DNA of 64,000 nucleotides. Source: Crocodylus rhombifer (lineage: Eukaryota > Chordata > Crocodylia > Crocodylidae). Shown in pieces: positions 50,785-61,130 of the stretch (positions within the stretch are counted from its first letter, which is position 1; every line of letters begins with the position of its first letter). Made by a program: the position numbers and the translations under genes. Under the pieces are notes generated by a model that had not been told where the DNA came from, did not search any database, and saw nothing but the letters and a program-made list of their open reading frames with translations. The DNA is taken from NCBI GenBank assembly GCA_038503035.1, contig JAVSML010020787.1:62001-126000 (forward strand), in the 5' to 3' direction.

Positions 50785-52596
50785 CTTCAGGAAAAAACAA
50801 CAAACTTGAAATATCGCAAGTGAAATAAAGACATCTGTGTTATCTCTGGGTTTCTCCCACATTTTAAATATATATAAATGTTAAGCAATAGATACTTTAA
50901 CACCACAGGATCAGTGACCTCTAGGTCTCCAGTTAATTCATATGGCTTAGTATTTTTGTAATCTAATTATGCTGTTTGTAACTTTCACTTCTTAACTGGG
51001 ATCACCATGTTCAAGCAGTGGCACAGAAGGGCTGTGACCCTAACCCCCCAAAGCTTACTCTTACGTTACCTGCAGCCAGGAATACTTCTTGGGAGTGACC
51101 CATGAACTCTACTGTTCATTTTCTGTCTACTCTCCCTTTTCAGGATGACTGTACAAAGATCTGAAATATTTCACAAACATTTCAGTGGCTGAAACCCTTG
51201 AAATGATATAAATTTGTGGGCCTTGAAAATAATACTGACTCCTGGAAGTCTGGTAGTAACAGCAATTTGAATCCATTACCTACCTTTACAAAGCTGGCTT
51301 CCCATGCTGCTCCACACAGTTCAGACATACTGCCTGTCCAGGGTCAAATCCCACCACTTTTTTAGGGCATAGCTTGTTAAAAAACACACTTATCACAATA
51401 TTTCAGTCAGGTTCCTCTCCAGGAATAACAGCATTATGGTTCACAGCCTAAGAGTTATTCCAGCCTGACAACAGACCCAGTCTTACACCCTCTCATGCCA
51501 GAGAGTTGTTTCCATCTCATAGCCAGGTCAGAGCTTCACTACTGTAACAAATAAGCAGGAATCCATCATCATTTCCCTAAAAGGTTCCAACTAGCACAAA
51601 GGGTCAAGAAAACCAAACCGACATTCTGTGTCCCAGTCTCAAGAAGATACGGCTGCAGCAGAAGGTCACAAGTTTTAGCTCCATGGAGAGCCAGTTATCA
51701 GAACATCTTAATAATACCAGCTCCATGGAGATACTGCACTCACAGCAAATCTGAATACATTTTCCCCAAATTAACAGCATCTCTACGTCACGTTTATTTT
51801 TATGAAAAAAGGTTCACAAACTGATTTGAGAAGGACAAGAATCTCTTCCTACAGGTACAGGGTAAAAACAATAGGAAAAAATCAGAAGGGATTCTGGAAA
51901 ATAATCAGAAAAATAATCATCCACGTTTTAACAGCAGTGACTTAAGAAACTAAGTCTTGATAGCAGAAAGCCGTGGCCTGTAGCATAGTATTTAGCATGC
52001 CATTACAAAAAGCAAGGATTGATCAGCAATAAAGAAAAGTTTATCAGTTACGTTTCATCCTATCTGCTGCTTCTGGCTCAATTGTGGTCTAAAATTTTAA
52101 AACAACACTTGCTTCTCTTAGGAAGCTGATGAAATATGGCTTCTTTTAATGGAAGGAGATTAGATAAGGATCTTCCTTTAGATTAGATAAGGATACTCCA
52201 GTCACTGTGCTTATCCATTCCTACCCAGGTTAAGAATTCAGGCTGTTATCTCACAGCCACAGACTCTCACCACCTTGTAGGTGGAGTATTTAAATCCATA
52301 AGTAGAAAATCTGCTGCCCCGGCCAGCTCTTTATAATTTTCTAATATAATTATCCCCACAGTGTTCAAATACTGTGAATAAGTAGGTTTCTCAAGCAACA
52401 ACATCCAGTTGTATGTTCTGCACCATTTCTCAAGTATCCAACATTTGAAAACAACAAAAATGTGTCAGCATTCAGTAGTACTCTCTGTGCCAGTGGACTC
52501 ATACTTTGTCCAGAAGAACACAACAAGTTACTGACATGAAACAGAACCATGTCCCTTTGGTCAGAATCATAAAAGTACATTAGGTAAAGGCCTCAC
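50785..52596 (-). other. KCTD5: KCTD5 intron between exons 3 and 4
   Basis: It runs from GTGAGG at 52596 to AAG at 50785. The sequence is mostly unique; a 16-base direct repeat GATTAGATAAGGATCT/A occurs near 52160-52195. No other feature was seen. Confidence 0.8.
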
Positions 52597-52688
52597 CTGT
52601 GAGATTTTGCTGTCTCTTTCTCTTATTTTGTCCTTTACAAGTTTTATTAGTGATGTGATGTTGTAGAATTCAGCTTCTTCCAGTACAC
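52597..52688 (-). CDS. KCTD5: KCTD5 exon 3 (end of BTB domain, residues 121-151)
   Basis: This exon has 92 bases: two bases completing the split Gly codon, then 30 codons. The acceptor is TGTGCCAG and the donor CAG|GTGAGG. It encodes [20 protein letters not shown] and ends DSKISQ. This is the last helical part of the BTB/T1 fold and the linker to the C-terminal domain. The sequence follows KCTD5 ([17 protein letters not shown]) rather than KCTD2. Isoleucine in SKISQ replaces a threonine in the human protein, as I recall it. Confidence 0.96.
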
Positions 52689-53109
52689 CTGGCACAAGAA
52701 ACATTTTTGCTTGAAAAAGGTAGTGTAAACAAAGTTTATAGGCCAAGAACAACAGACAGTTCTGGGAAGATCTCCTTTAATGCAATGGGAAGCAGTCAGT
52801 TTTGCCTTGTGAACTGCTGCTTAAGTGAGCCAAAGGATCCTGCCCTCACCTTCACTTCTATATAATTCAGGGTTTACTCATCACAAAGAGCTGACCTAGA
52901 TCCAAATCTGAAAAGCTCTATGAGACCATTTCTGAGGGTTTTTTCTTCGCTCACACGTAAGTAATAGACTTGAGTTTACCAAAACTGTTGACAATACAAA
53001 ACCCCACAGATGCATTTTTACTAGAGGACCAACATGCATAGAAATGTCTAAATCTGTAACTGTTATCTTTCTTTAATCACATAGCCACCCTGCTGAGAAA
53101 AGCAGCTAT

Positions 53110-54520
53110 ATGTTAAGTCTAATCTACTGGACCCCAGTAAGGCATTTGACCCTGCCACATGAAATATTATGAATTATGGCAGAGAATATGAGGATTAGGG
53201 CATGAAACTTAAGGCAGTAATGAACTGGTTAAAAAGGAGAAGAAAGGTTGTGCTGAGAGGGGATTTAACAAAATGGAGGAAGATTAATAGTAAAGGATCT
53301 GCTTTAGGACTGATCTTAATTTCATTAAGGAGCTTAATACGAAAAGGAGGAATGTAATAATGAAATCTGTTGATGACACAAAGTTGGGAGGTATTGTCAA
53401 TACAAAGCAGAACTAGAATATCATATAGGAAAAACTGGGTGACCTTGAAGACTGGAGAAATCAGATTAAATTAAACAATGCTTTTAGGAACTAATAGAAA
53501 GGTTTTTGTCTATAAGCTTGGGGTTCATCAGTTGGAAATGACACTAGAAGAGAAAGACCCAAGAGAATTAATCACAGGATGATTATAAGCCACCAGTGTT
53601 ACACAGCCATGAAAAAAGTAGACCTGAAACTAGGCTGTATCAGCTGAGGAAGGTATTAATGTCATTGTACAAGGCACTGTCAAGACCTCATTTGGAGTAC
53701 TTCATACATTTCTGGTCACCACTCATTCAGGAAAAAAGTGCAAACCAGAAGAGGTGCAGAGAAGGGCCATGAGGATGATTGGGAAAAACAGAGAACTTTG
53801 CTCACAACAAGAAGAGGGGTTGGCACCTTTTCAGAACAGTGGGCTGAAATAATGCAGCATGGTCTGAGATAGGCCAGTGCTTCCAACCCAGCTACCATCA
53901 TCTCTCCCTGCCACTGCCGCCAATATGAATGTGATCAACAGCATAAGCCCTCCATCATCAATATGCTGTCAAATGACCCCCTGCTGAATTGCTTCTGATA
54001 CCCAAAATTTGTGGGCTGGATGAAACCACTTGGTAGGCCAGATCTGGCCCATGGCCATAAGTTGCCAAACCCTGGAGCAGAAGAACTTGTCTTGATTAGC
54101 TTTGCTGAGTGAAGGCTGAGAGGAGCTATGACTGCTTTCAGTATACGCACCAGAGAGGGAGAGGACTGATGTAAACTAAGGACAACATTGGTACAAAAAC
54201 AGATGAGCATAATCCAGCGACAAATAAACTTAAATTGAAGATTAAACTTCACCAGAGAAGTGAGGTTCCTGAAAAGCTGACTGAAAGAGGAAAAGCAATA
54301 TAGGAGTTTTAAGACAGAACTGATCATTTCATGCAAGGGATCTGTGATGTGATAGCAGGCAAGTAGACAATGAGGCAGAAAGGCTCTTCTGGGCTCTAAG
54401 TGTAAGTACTATTACAAAAGACACTAAGTAAAATTGACTGGATGGAAAATCAAGAGGGCATGTTAGCCTTCCCAGGGATGTGGTGGAAGCCTCACTTCTT
54501 GAGGATCTTAAGACACACAG
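53110..54520 (+). mobile_element. Old CR1/L3-type LINE relic, split by a hAT element
   Basis: Decayed reverse transcriptase words occur in order: DPSKAFDPA near 53140, then VDDTKLGGIVN near 53370 (the catalytic FADD site, altered), then PHLEYF-like sequence near 53690. The 3' region resumes after 54075 and runs to GATGTGGTGGAAGCCTCAC near 54480. Stops and frameshifts are frequent. The interruption is the element at 53814-54074. Confidence 0.75.
53814..54074. mobile_element. hAT-like MITE within the LINE relic
   Basis: The left end GGGGTTGGCACCTTTTCAG and the right end AAGTTGCCAAACCCTG are inverted. The motif GGCCAGATCTGGCCCATGG is typical of such elements. Target duplications are eroded (AACAAGAA versus GAGCAGAA). 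Confidence 0.65.
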
Positions 54521-54526
54521 GCCAGG

Positions 54527-55192
54527 GGTTCTCAGAGACCTTTTCAAAGTCAGGGCACTTGCCACAGTTTTTTGAATTCGGCAGCACCCCTGGTTGAGAA
54601 CTACTGTTCTACAGCCACCACTTACCTGAGTGCTTCCATGCACTCTTGCCTGTCCAGGTTTTCTGATAAACCTAAACCAGGCAGAAGCAGAGGCATAGCT
54701 AATGAACTGTGCCTTGGTCAAGACTCCCCTGAGCCACTGGAGGGGGAGGATATGCGTGTGTGCGCACAAGGGAAGGGCAGGGGGGAAATGAGGGTGTTCT
54801 AACAGGCCCTGGGTGTCCCTGAACCTAGCATCTCCAGCTGGGCAAATGGCTGCTCCTGCACAGCAGGACTCCTCTGGCTGAGCCATGCAAAGGTTGCTGA
54901 AGCTCAGCCTGACTCCTTGGGACACACAATGCAAAGCCAGAGTATGCACTGCTGCCATAGCCCTTTCCAGTGCAACCCTGCATGCTAGTCCCAGAGGGCA
55001 CAGGATGGTCCCACCTCCCTGGCACTGCTGTTTCTGGGAGGAGCTGCATGAATAGTGTGGTCTCCAGCTGCAGCTGTTTCCCAATCTGCCTCTGCACGAG
55101 ATGCATGGGGCATTTCAACCTGGCCATGGCAGCACTCAAGTCACAGCACTCCTGGAAGAGGATTGTGGCACCTAGGTTGAGAATCACTGTTA
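54527..55192. mobile_element. hAT-like block, probably two nested elements
   Basis: The outer ends are GGGGTTCTCAGAGACC (left) and CTAGGTTGAGAATCACTG (right). An inner right end, GGTTGAGAACTACTG, is at about 54591-54605. Long open frames on the minus strand in between show no transposase similarity and no database-style motif that I recognise. Confidence 0.55.
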
Positions 55193-55825
55193 CAAAAAAG
55201 GGACAATCGAAATCATAGAGAGAGTATATGCCATACCTTAATTATATTATGTTTAGTAAACGTTAAGTATAAATTTAACTGTAATGTTAACGAACGTGTG
55301 AAAATGCAAAACACATAAATGTGCTATATAAAAGAAAAAGAAGTAATTGAAGAGCTTATGAAAATTAACAGTCCAGGTTCAGAGATAAAAATTTTAGGAA
55401 CTAGATATTTCTGAGTAGCAAATCTTGCTAAAAGGACACCTTCCAAGGACCACTGAAGAACTGGTTTGGTCTAGTTCTCTGGGTATCCAGGACAAAAGAG
55501 GGAACCTTTGAAAGGTTCCCTCTGTTTCCTAAGCTATAAAAACACTTATATGGATAACATACTTTTAATATAAACAGGATTGCTTTCCACTGTGTGCTGT
55601 GATCCCAGAGAGAAGGTAACAGGAGAAAAAAAAATAGTAAGGAAGTTTTTGCCTTCCATTCTTCTTTGCATTTCCTGGCTGGTGATGTTTGGTTAGCATT
55701 TATGCAAACAAAGCCCTTTTACATTCAAGTTGTTGAAACAACCTTGGAACAATTTTGTTGTTTATTAAAGTAGCCAAGAGAGAAGGCAGGCAGGCCACCC
55801 TTGGTTGATTAACTTTAATCAATTC

Positions 55826-56350
55826 ACAGAATCATAGAATCAATGAGTCGGAAGGAACCTAGACAGACCATCTAGTCCAACCCCCTGCCATGGGCAGGAA
55901 GGAGCACTGGGGGTGGCAGGGGTCATAAGACCCCAGCCAGGTACCTATCCAGTCTCCTCTTGAAGATCTCCAGGAAGGTGAGAGCACCACCTCTCTGGGG
56001 AGCCTATTCCAGGCTCTGGCCACCCTTACTGTGAAGTAGTTCTTCCTAATATCTAACCTAAACCTATCCTCCCTCAGCTTGTGGCCATTGTTCCTGGTGA
56101 CTCCAAGGGGGGCCCTGGTGAACAGACTTCCCTGAGTCCCTGCTGGCAGCCCCTGATAAGGTTGTAGGCAGCCACAAGATCCTCCCTCAGTCTCCTCCTG
56201 CAGAGACTGAAGAGATTCAGGTCCCTCAGCTTCTCCTCATAGGGCTGCCTGGATGTGGTCCCTGCCTGCTGGTGTATTCACTTTACCCCACAGCTTGGTG
56301 TCATCAGCAAACTTGAACAGGGTGCTCTCCACACCCTGTGGAGTGCTCTC
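55826..56350 (-). mobile_element. CR1 LINE 3' end, minus orientation, internally deleted
   Basis: The octamer-like tail ACAGAATCATAGAATCAATG is at the left. It continues with TCTAGTCCAACCCCCTGCC, GTGAAGTAGTTCTTCCTAAT and TCAGCTTCTCCTCATAGG, then jumps near 56270 to CTTGGTGTCATCAGCAAACT, so an internal segment is missing. Confidence 0.9.
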
Positions 56351-57098
56351 TCATTTCTGCCTCTGAACAACCTGACTGGATAAAGCCAGAGAAGGAAGAC
56401 AGAACAATCCAAAATTGGCCTCTAATGAAGACAGAAAGGATGACCTACATATTTTCCTACATTAATTTCCAGAATTAGAAGACAAACTTCTTACATTGGG
56501 TAGGTATTTTACTGTGTCTTTTCATCTGACTTCCTTGTAGTTCAGGCAATGGCGTTAACTCCTTGACTATCAACACTGATACAACAGTGCCAGCAGCTAT
56601 AGCAAGAAGCTCCATGATCTGGATCCAGAGGTAGGTCATTTGACCTGTAGTTTGGATCTAGCCCACAAGAAGCCCTATGGTCTGGATATGGACCAACCCA
56701 TTTGAGTTTGTTACCTCTATGTGAAATATGTTATAAACTGACTTAAAAAAAAATTGCAACAAGAGGACTGTTGATTCATCCACCTTGCCGTCCACTAGAA
56801 TCCCCAGGTCCTCTTCTACAGTACTGCAGCGTAGCCATTTGTTCCAAGTGAGATCAAGAATCAGACTCATGTTTCCAGTGAAAGCACACAGCACTAACCA
56901 GACTTGAGTGACTCAGTTTAATCTCAGGCAGAGCAGAATGCTGTAGAGAGTTGCCTGCAATGTACCTCAAAGATGAAAACAAATTGATTTAATTAAGCAT
57001 CCCTTAAAAAGAGAAACTGAGCTCTCCTTTGTAGTTTTCAAAGCACTGACAATGCAGAGAAAGATGAAAGAAAATGAGAGATTTGGTAGAAGTCCTAC

Positions 57099-57207
57099 CT
57101 TCCTCTGCAAGGTCCTTGTTAATAACCAGTTTTCCATGTCTGAGATAGTTCAGCACTGGCCCAAAGTAGGTCGGGTCTCTGTCTATTAAGTAGGCACCTG
57201 TTTCATC
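57099..57207 (-). CDS. KCTD5: KCTD5 exon 2 (BTB domain, residues 85-120)
   Basis: This exon has 36 codons plus the first base of a split Gly codon. Its acceptor has a long pyrimidine tract then TTTGCAG, and its donor is AAG|GTAGGA. It encodes [20 protein letters not shown] and then [16 protein letters not shown]. This is the central BTB/T1 motif (Y-F-x-P-x-L-N-Y-L-R-x-G) used for pentamer assembly and CUL3 contact. The [12 protein letters not shown] wording favours KCTD5 over KCTD2. The protein is a substrate adaptor of CUL3-RING ubiquitin ligase in the cytosol. Exon 1, with the start codon and the WVRLNVGGTYF strand, is absent from the window and should lie right of 64000. Confidence 0.97.
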
Positions 57208-59272
57208 CTGCAAAGAAAAAAAACAAAACAGTAGTTGAGATAGTGTATTGAAGTAAATGTTCAATCAAGTGTGTGTTCACACACAGGCACACCCATTAAA
57301 TAAAAAGAAAGCTGAAGTTTTGTTCATCTGCCTTTGACATCTTAGAGGAACTAGAGGCCCCCACCTTTATTTATGATGGTTATATTAGGGACTTGCCCCC
57401 CTCAGGACAGTCCCTATACCTTCACAAAAAAGGAACTTTGTGACTGAAGATTAAACACAGAAAAAAGCATTAAAAAAGAGTTATGTTTCACACCTACAGT
57501 AAATTCAATAATTAAGTCAATTTAATTTTTCTCATACTTGGGACTGAAACCAGTCACAGGGAACCATGACTCAAAAAGGGGGGCTTGAAGGATGGGTAGC
57601 CTGAAAGAATATTCATCTCTTTGATCACCAGGACTGACAGAGTCTAGAAGAGCAAATGTTTCCCACTTGCAACATCTAAGAGTCTTGCGGCACCCGTATT
57701 TCCGAAGAAACAGATTCAAAGACACCTCTCTTAAAAGCTGTGATTTTGTCAAGGAGTGGAGTACACGCATGAAGGAAACTCTGATCACACAGCAAACTGG
57801 CCCTGACCTGCTTTCAGCCTCACCTGTAAAACTGTGCAAGGGGGATACAGCTGGCCAGTCAAACATGCAATTCCAGCCGTCACTGAGGGTAGAAACGGAC
57901 GTCCTCAGATTTCTTATTTGTGTCGTCATCTCAACATCTTTTCAAGGCAACACAAATGCTTAGCAAATAGATGTCCTTACCCTTTGTTCCGCCACAACAG
58001 GAAACTCAGTGGTGAAACAGAAGGTAAAAATAGACTCTACAGCTTTACCGAGAAGGATCTCTATTACCTTGTGGTGCTTGCCCCGCTCAGCCTGTCCCAG
58101 ACCCACAACGGAGGCAGAACACCTGTCATTCCCCACTGCCTCAGCCTTGCCGGGCTGGCCGAGCAGAACGCACTTCTCCCTGCTGCCCCAGACCCACAGC
58201 ATAGGTCAGGGAGATCATGTCGCCCCTTGATCCACACCATCAAGGGCAGGACGAAGGACAACGTAAGTTTTGCTCAGCAAAGGGAATCAGCGTTGCCCCA
58301 ACACATCATGGCACAATTGTACTGCTCCATTTGGCAACGTCTGTGTCTAGCCTTAGCGCCAATACCTCCTCTGTCACACTCTAGAGTCCCCACCCTCATG
58401 GCAGCAACATTTACGGAAAAAGCGTGGCTATTATGCAAGTAAATAACGTAACTAGTACTGACCAGAGAGACTGGGTGCTGGCCAGTCTACCTATCTGCCC
58501 CGTACAACAACTCCTATATCCCTGTTATTTGCACATATAGGCAGCTTTGTTTTCTGGCTTGGGATTTACAGTTTCTCTGAATTCAAAGCCTCCTACAGTT
58601 ATGGCTGTATACCTTACAGATATTAACATATACACTATTGTGTTAATCCCTTATACAGAATGGTACTCAGAACCACATTCCTTACAAAGATGGACTTCAG
58701 TATCCTGAATTCCATCCAACCCAGTGGGTATTATATACTCCCCAAAATTTTAATCAGCAAGCTGTGTTAACATTGGTGGAAGAAAGAATTGGTCTCTCCA
58801 AGCTCTCTCCCTTGGCTCAGACAGCCTGTGGTACCATCTAAATGCATTGTTCTAGTTTCCATTGCACATTTCCTAGTGTCCCCTGCCCTGACACCCCTGA
58901 TGATTTTCAGCTGCATCGACTCCTGTGCATTATGCTCATCACCATTTCCTGTCCTTATTTTCTATACTTTCAAACCCTTTTACTGACACCAAGATGATCT
59001 TTCAAGCTTTTGGTTTCTTTCACCTCTGCTCTCCACTGCTTTCCATTAGCAGTGTCCTCGCACTGTCCTCTCCTCTCTTCAAACCCATTAAGTTTACCTT
59101 CACCTAAGGATCGCCTGGAAATTGCAAGAAGGGCTCAAGGCAGACAGGACAGCTACAAGTTCTTTACTGTGTAACACTGGTCCTCTCCACTCCCCCCAGA
59201 CATCTATTGTCTTCCTTTAAAGTTAAGACTAATTTTATATTTCATGGTCTGTTGGCAATAATAGACCATGTC

Positions 59273-59292
59273 TTTTTTTTTTTTTTTTTTTT
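59273..59292 (-). repeat. Poly(A) on the minus strand
   Basis: About twenty T on the plus strand. Read on the minus strand it could be the poly(A) tail of a retroposed sequence lying to its right, but no flanking target duplication was found. Confidence 0.8.
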
Positions 59293-59415
59293 AACAGAAA
59301 ACTCATGTTGGAAACAGCATAAACTACACTATTTGAATACTGACCCAAGGGTATAAACATGGGGGCCATGCAACCCTAAAGAAGCAGCCCCGAAACCCAA
59401 GAATACTCACTCACT

Positions 59416-59509
59416 CTAGGAAGCCGGAGTCCAGACGAGCAATGCCAACAGAAGAAAGCTGTGCAGTTCATCAGCTGCGCCTATATACAGAAGCCGGCGG
59501 GTGACGTCA
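59416..59509 (-). promoter_or_regulatory. CRE plus TATA arrangement followed by splice donor
   Basis: On the minus strand there is a palindromic TGACGTCA (59502-59509), then CTGTATATAGG (59480-59490) about 14 bases on. About 65 bases after the TATA there is a strong donor-like CTAGA|GTGAGTGAG near 59416. This is how a TATA promoter with a short first exon is laid out, on the strand of KCTD5 and upstream of exon 2. The DNA upstream (59510-59890) is locally GC-rich. It could be an alternative first exon, or the promoter of an LTR or other retroelement. The function is inferred only. Confidence 0.35.
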
Positions 59510-60059
59510 CTGACAAGCACCAGCCAGCGAAGATAAAAGTTGGTAAAAGCTGAGAGCCGGGAAGGGCGGGAGGGGCAGCGGAAGCTGCAAAGGCTCTCCA
59601 TGCCAGCAGCAGACAGCGCTGGCAAGAAGGGGGAAGTCCGGAGCGGACAGGGATGCCCCAGGCAGCGGCAGCCGCAACAAGCCTCCACGCTGGTCACAGG
59701 CAGTACCAGCCTGTGGGAGGAAATGCCGCTCAGGAAAGAGCAGGGAGAAGTCCATGGATGGAAGAGACTCCCAGCGATGGGTGCTCAGAGACTGGGCCAG
59801 GGGAGAAGAGCTGACCCCGAGAAAAGTGGAGGGAGCACAGCCAAGGTAGAGGGCAGGACAGTGTTGGTGGAAACTGCCAAGCACAGGCTCTAGTGCAGGC
59901 AATATATCAAGGCAGTCCAGTCTGATCTCTTTGTTTTTCTTTACCAGCCTTTATGTTCCTTTTGCATGTCCATCCGTTCACTACCATCTGGCCTGTGCAT
60001 ATTCTTCTTTTGTCATTTTCTTTGTCTGTTGGTTTATTTTTAATTCTTTGCTATCTCAG

Positions 60060-61130
60060 TGCTGAGGGGTCCGTACAACAACTGAATCTCAGGAGCCACT
60101 CACCAGAACTGACAAGCGGCTGGCACTGGTGGTGGATGGGTCATTTTGGGCCTGGAGGGATGTGGGCAGTGGGGTCCCCCAGGGCTCGGTCCTCGGGCCC
60201 GCACTGTTCAACATCTTCATCAGTGACTTGGACGAGGAGGTAAAAAGCACCCTGTTCAAATTTGCTGATGACATTAAGACGTGGGGGGATGTGGGCACGC
60301 TACAAGGGAGGAATAGGTTGCAATCAGACCTAGACAAGTTACAGGAGTGGGCGGATAAGAATAGGATGGGATTCAACACCGACAAGTACAAAGTGTTGCA
60401 CCTGGGGAGGAAGAACCAGCACCATACCTACAGGCTGGGGAACTCCCCTCTTGTCAGTACAGAGGCAGAAAAGGATCTTGGAGTCATCATTGACTCCAAG
60501 ATGAACATGGGCCGGCAGTGTGGGGAGGCAGTCAGGAAGGCCAACCACACCTTGGCATGCATCCACAGATGCACCTTGAGCAGGCCCAAGGAGGTGATAT
60601 TCCTCTCTGTGCGGCACTGGTCAGGCCGAAGTTGGAGTACTGCATCCAGTTCTGGGCGCCGCACTTCAAGAGGGATGTGGACAACATGGAGAGGGTCCAG
60701 AGGAGGGCCACTCGCATGATCAGGGGGCAGCAGGGCAGGCCCTATGAGGAGAGGCTACAGGACCTGAACCTGTTCAGCCTCCACAAGAGAAAGCCGAGGG
60801 GGGATCTAGTCAGGGGGAGATCAGCGGGCACTGGGGAAGTCCCTGTTCCCCTGAGCACTTCCAGGAGTGACCGGGAATAACACAAGCTGGCAGAGGGTAG
60901 ATTTAGGCTAGATATCAGGAGGCACTACTTCACGGTCAGGGCGGCTAGGGTCTGGAACCAACTTCCAAGAGAAGTGGTGCAGGCTCCTACCCTGGGGGTC
61001 TTTAAGAGGAGATTAGATGTACACCTTGCTGGGGTTGTTTGACCCCAGTACTCCTTCCTGCCATGGTACGGGGTCAGACTCGATGATCTACTCAGGTCCC
61101 TTCCGACCCTAAAAACTATGAAACTATGAG
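60060..61130 (+). mobile_element. 5'-truncated CR1 LINE
   Basis: It contains the C-terminal half of the reverse transcriptase frame and the full 3' region, ending TTCCGACCCTAAAAACTATG with a GAAACTATG tail. It is the same subfamily as 12190-12592, sharing ATATCAGGAGGCACTACTTC and the block GGGTCTTTAAGAG. It is the least decayed CR1 of the window. Confidence 0.93.
60129..60880 (+). pseudogene. CR1 ORF2 reverse transcriptase fragment, frameshifted
   Basis: The frame from 60129 contains VPQGSVLGPALFNIF and the catalytic FADDIKTW, followed by LHLGRKNQ and [10 protein letters not shown], all typical of CR1 reverse transcriptase. Near 60600 the match moves to another frame ([10 protein letters not shown], then [12 protein letters not shown] and [13 protein letters not shown]), so a small insertion or deletion breaks the frame. 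The endonuclease and N-terminal palm are missing. It is a dead copy. Confidence 0.9.

Larger units (their letters stand above)
52689..57098 (-). other. KCTD5: KCTD5 intron between exons 2 and 3
   Basis: It is filled largely by an old CR1/L3-type LINE (53110-54520) with hAT insertions, a hAT block (54527-55192) and a CR1 fragment (55826-56350). The stretches 52700-53100 and 55200-55820 look unique. A CR1-like scrap may lie at 56760-56840. Confidence 0.75.

Noticed and set aside
54329..55084. Minus-strand open frame of 251 codons
   Set aside because: It crosses from the LINE relic into a hAT-like block and shows no transposase or host domain.
57840..57945. Minus-strand peptide SVSTLSDGWN resembling [11 protein letters not shown] of KCTD5 exon 4
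   Set aside because: Only about a dozen bases (TTCCAGCCGTCA on the plus strand) agree. There is no acceptor or donor at the homologous places, and similarity ends on both sides, so chance is more likely than a duplicated exon.
57834..58442. Plus-strand frame of 202 codons in KCTD5 intron 1
   Set aside because: No family recognised, no promoter or splice context, and overlapping frames exist on the other strand.
59416..59902. Possible KCTD5 exon 1 in the GC-richer DNA
   Set aside because: None of the frames contains the BTB start (WVRLNVGGTYF, then a RxTL-type strand) that exon 1 must encode.
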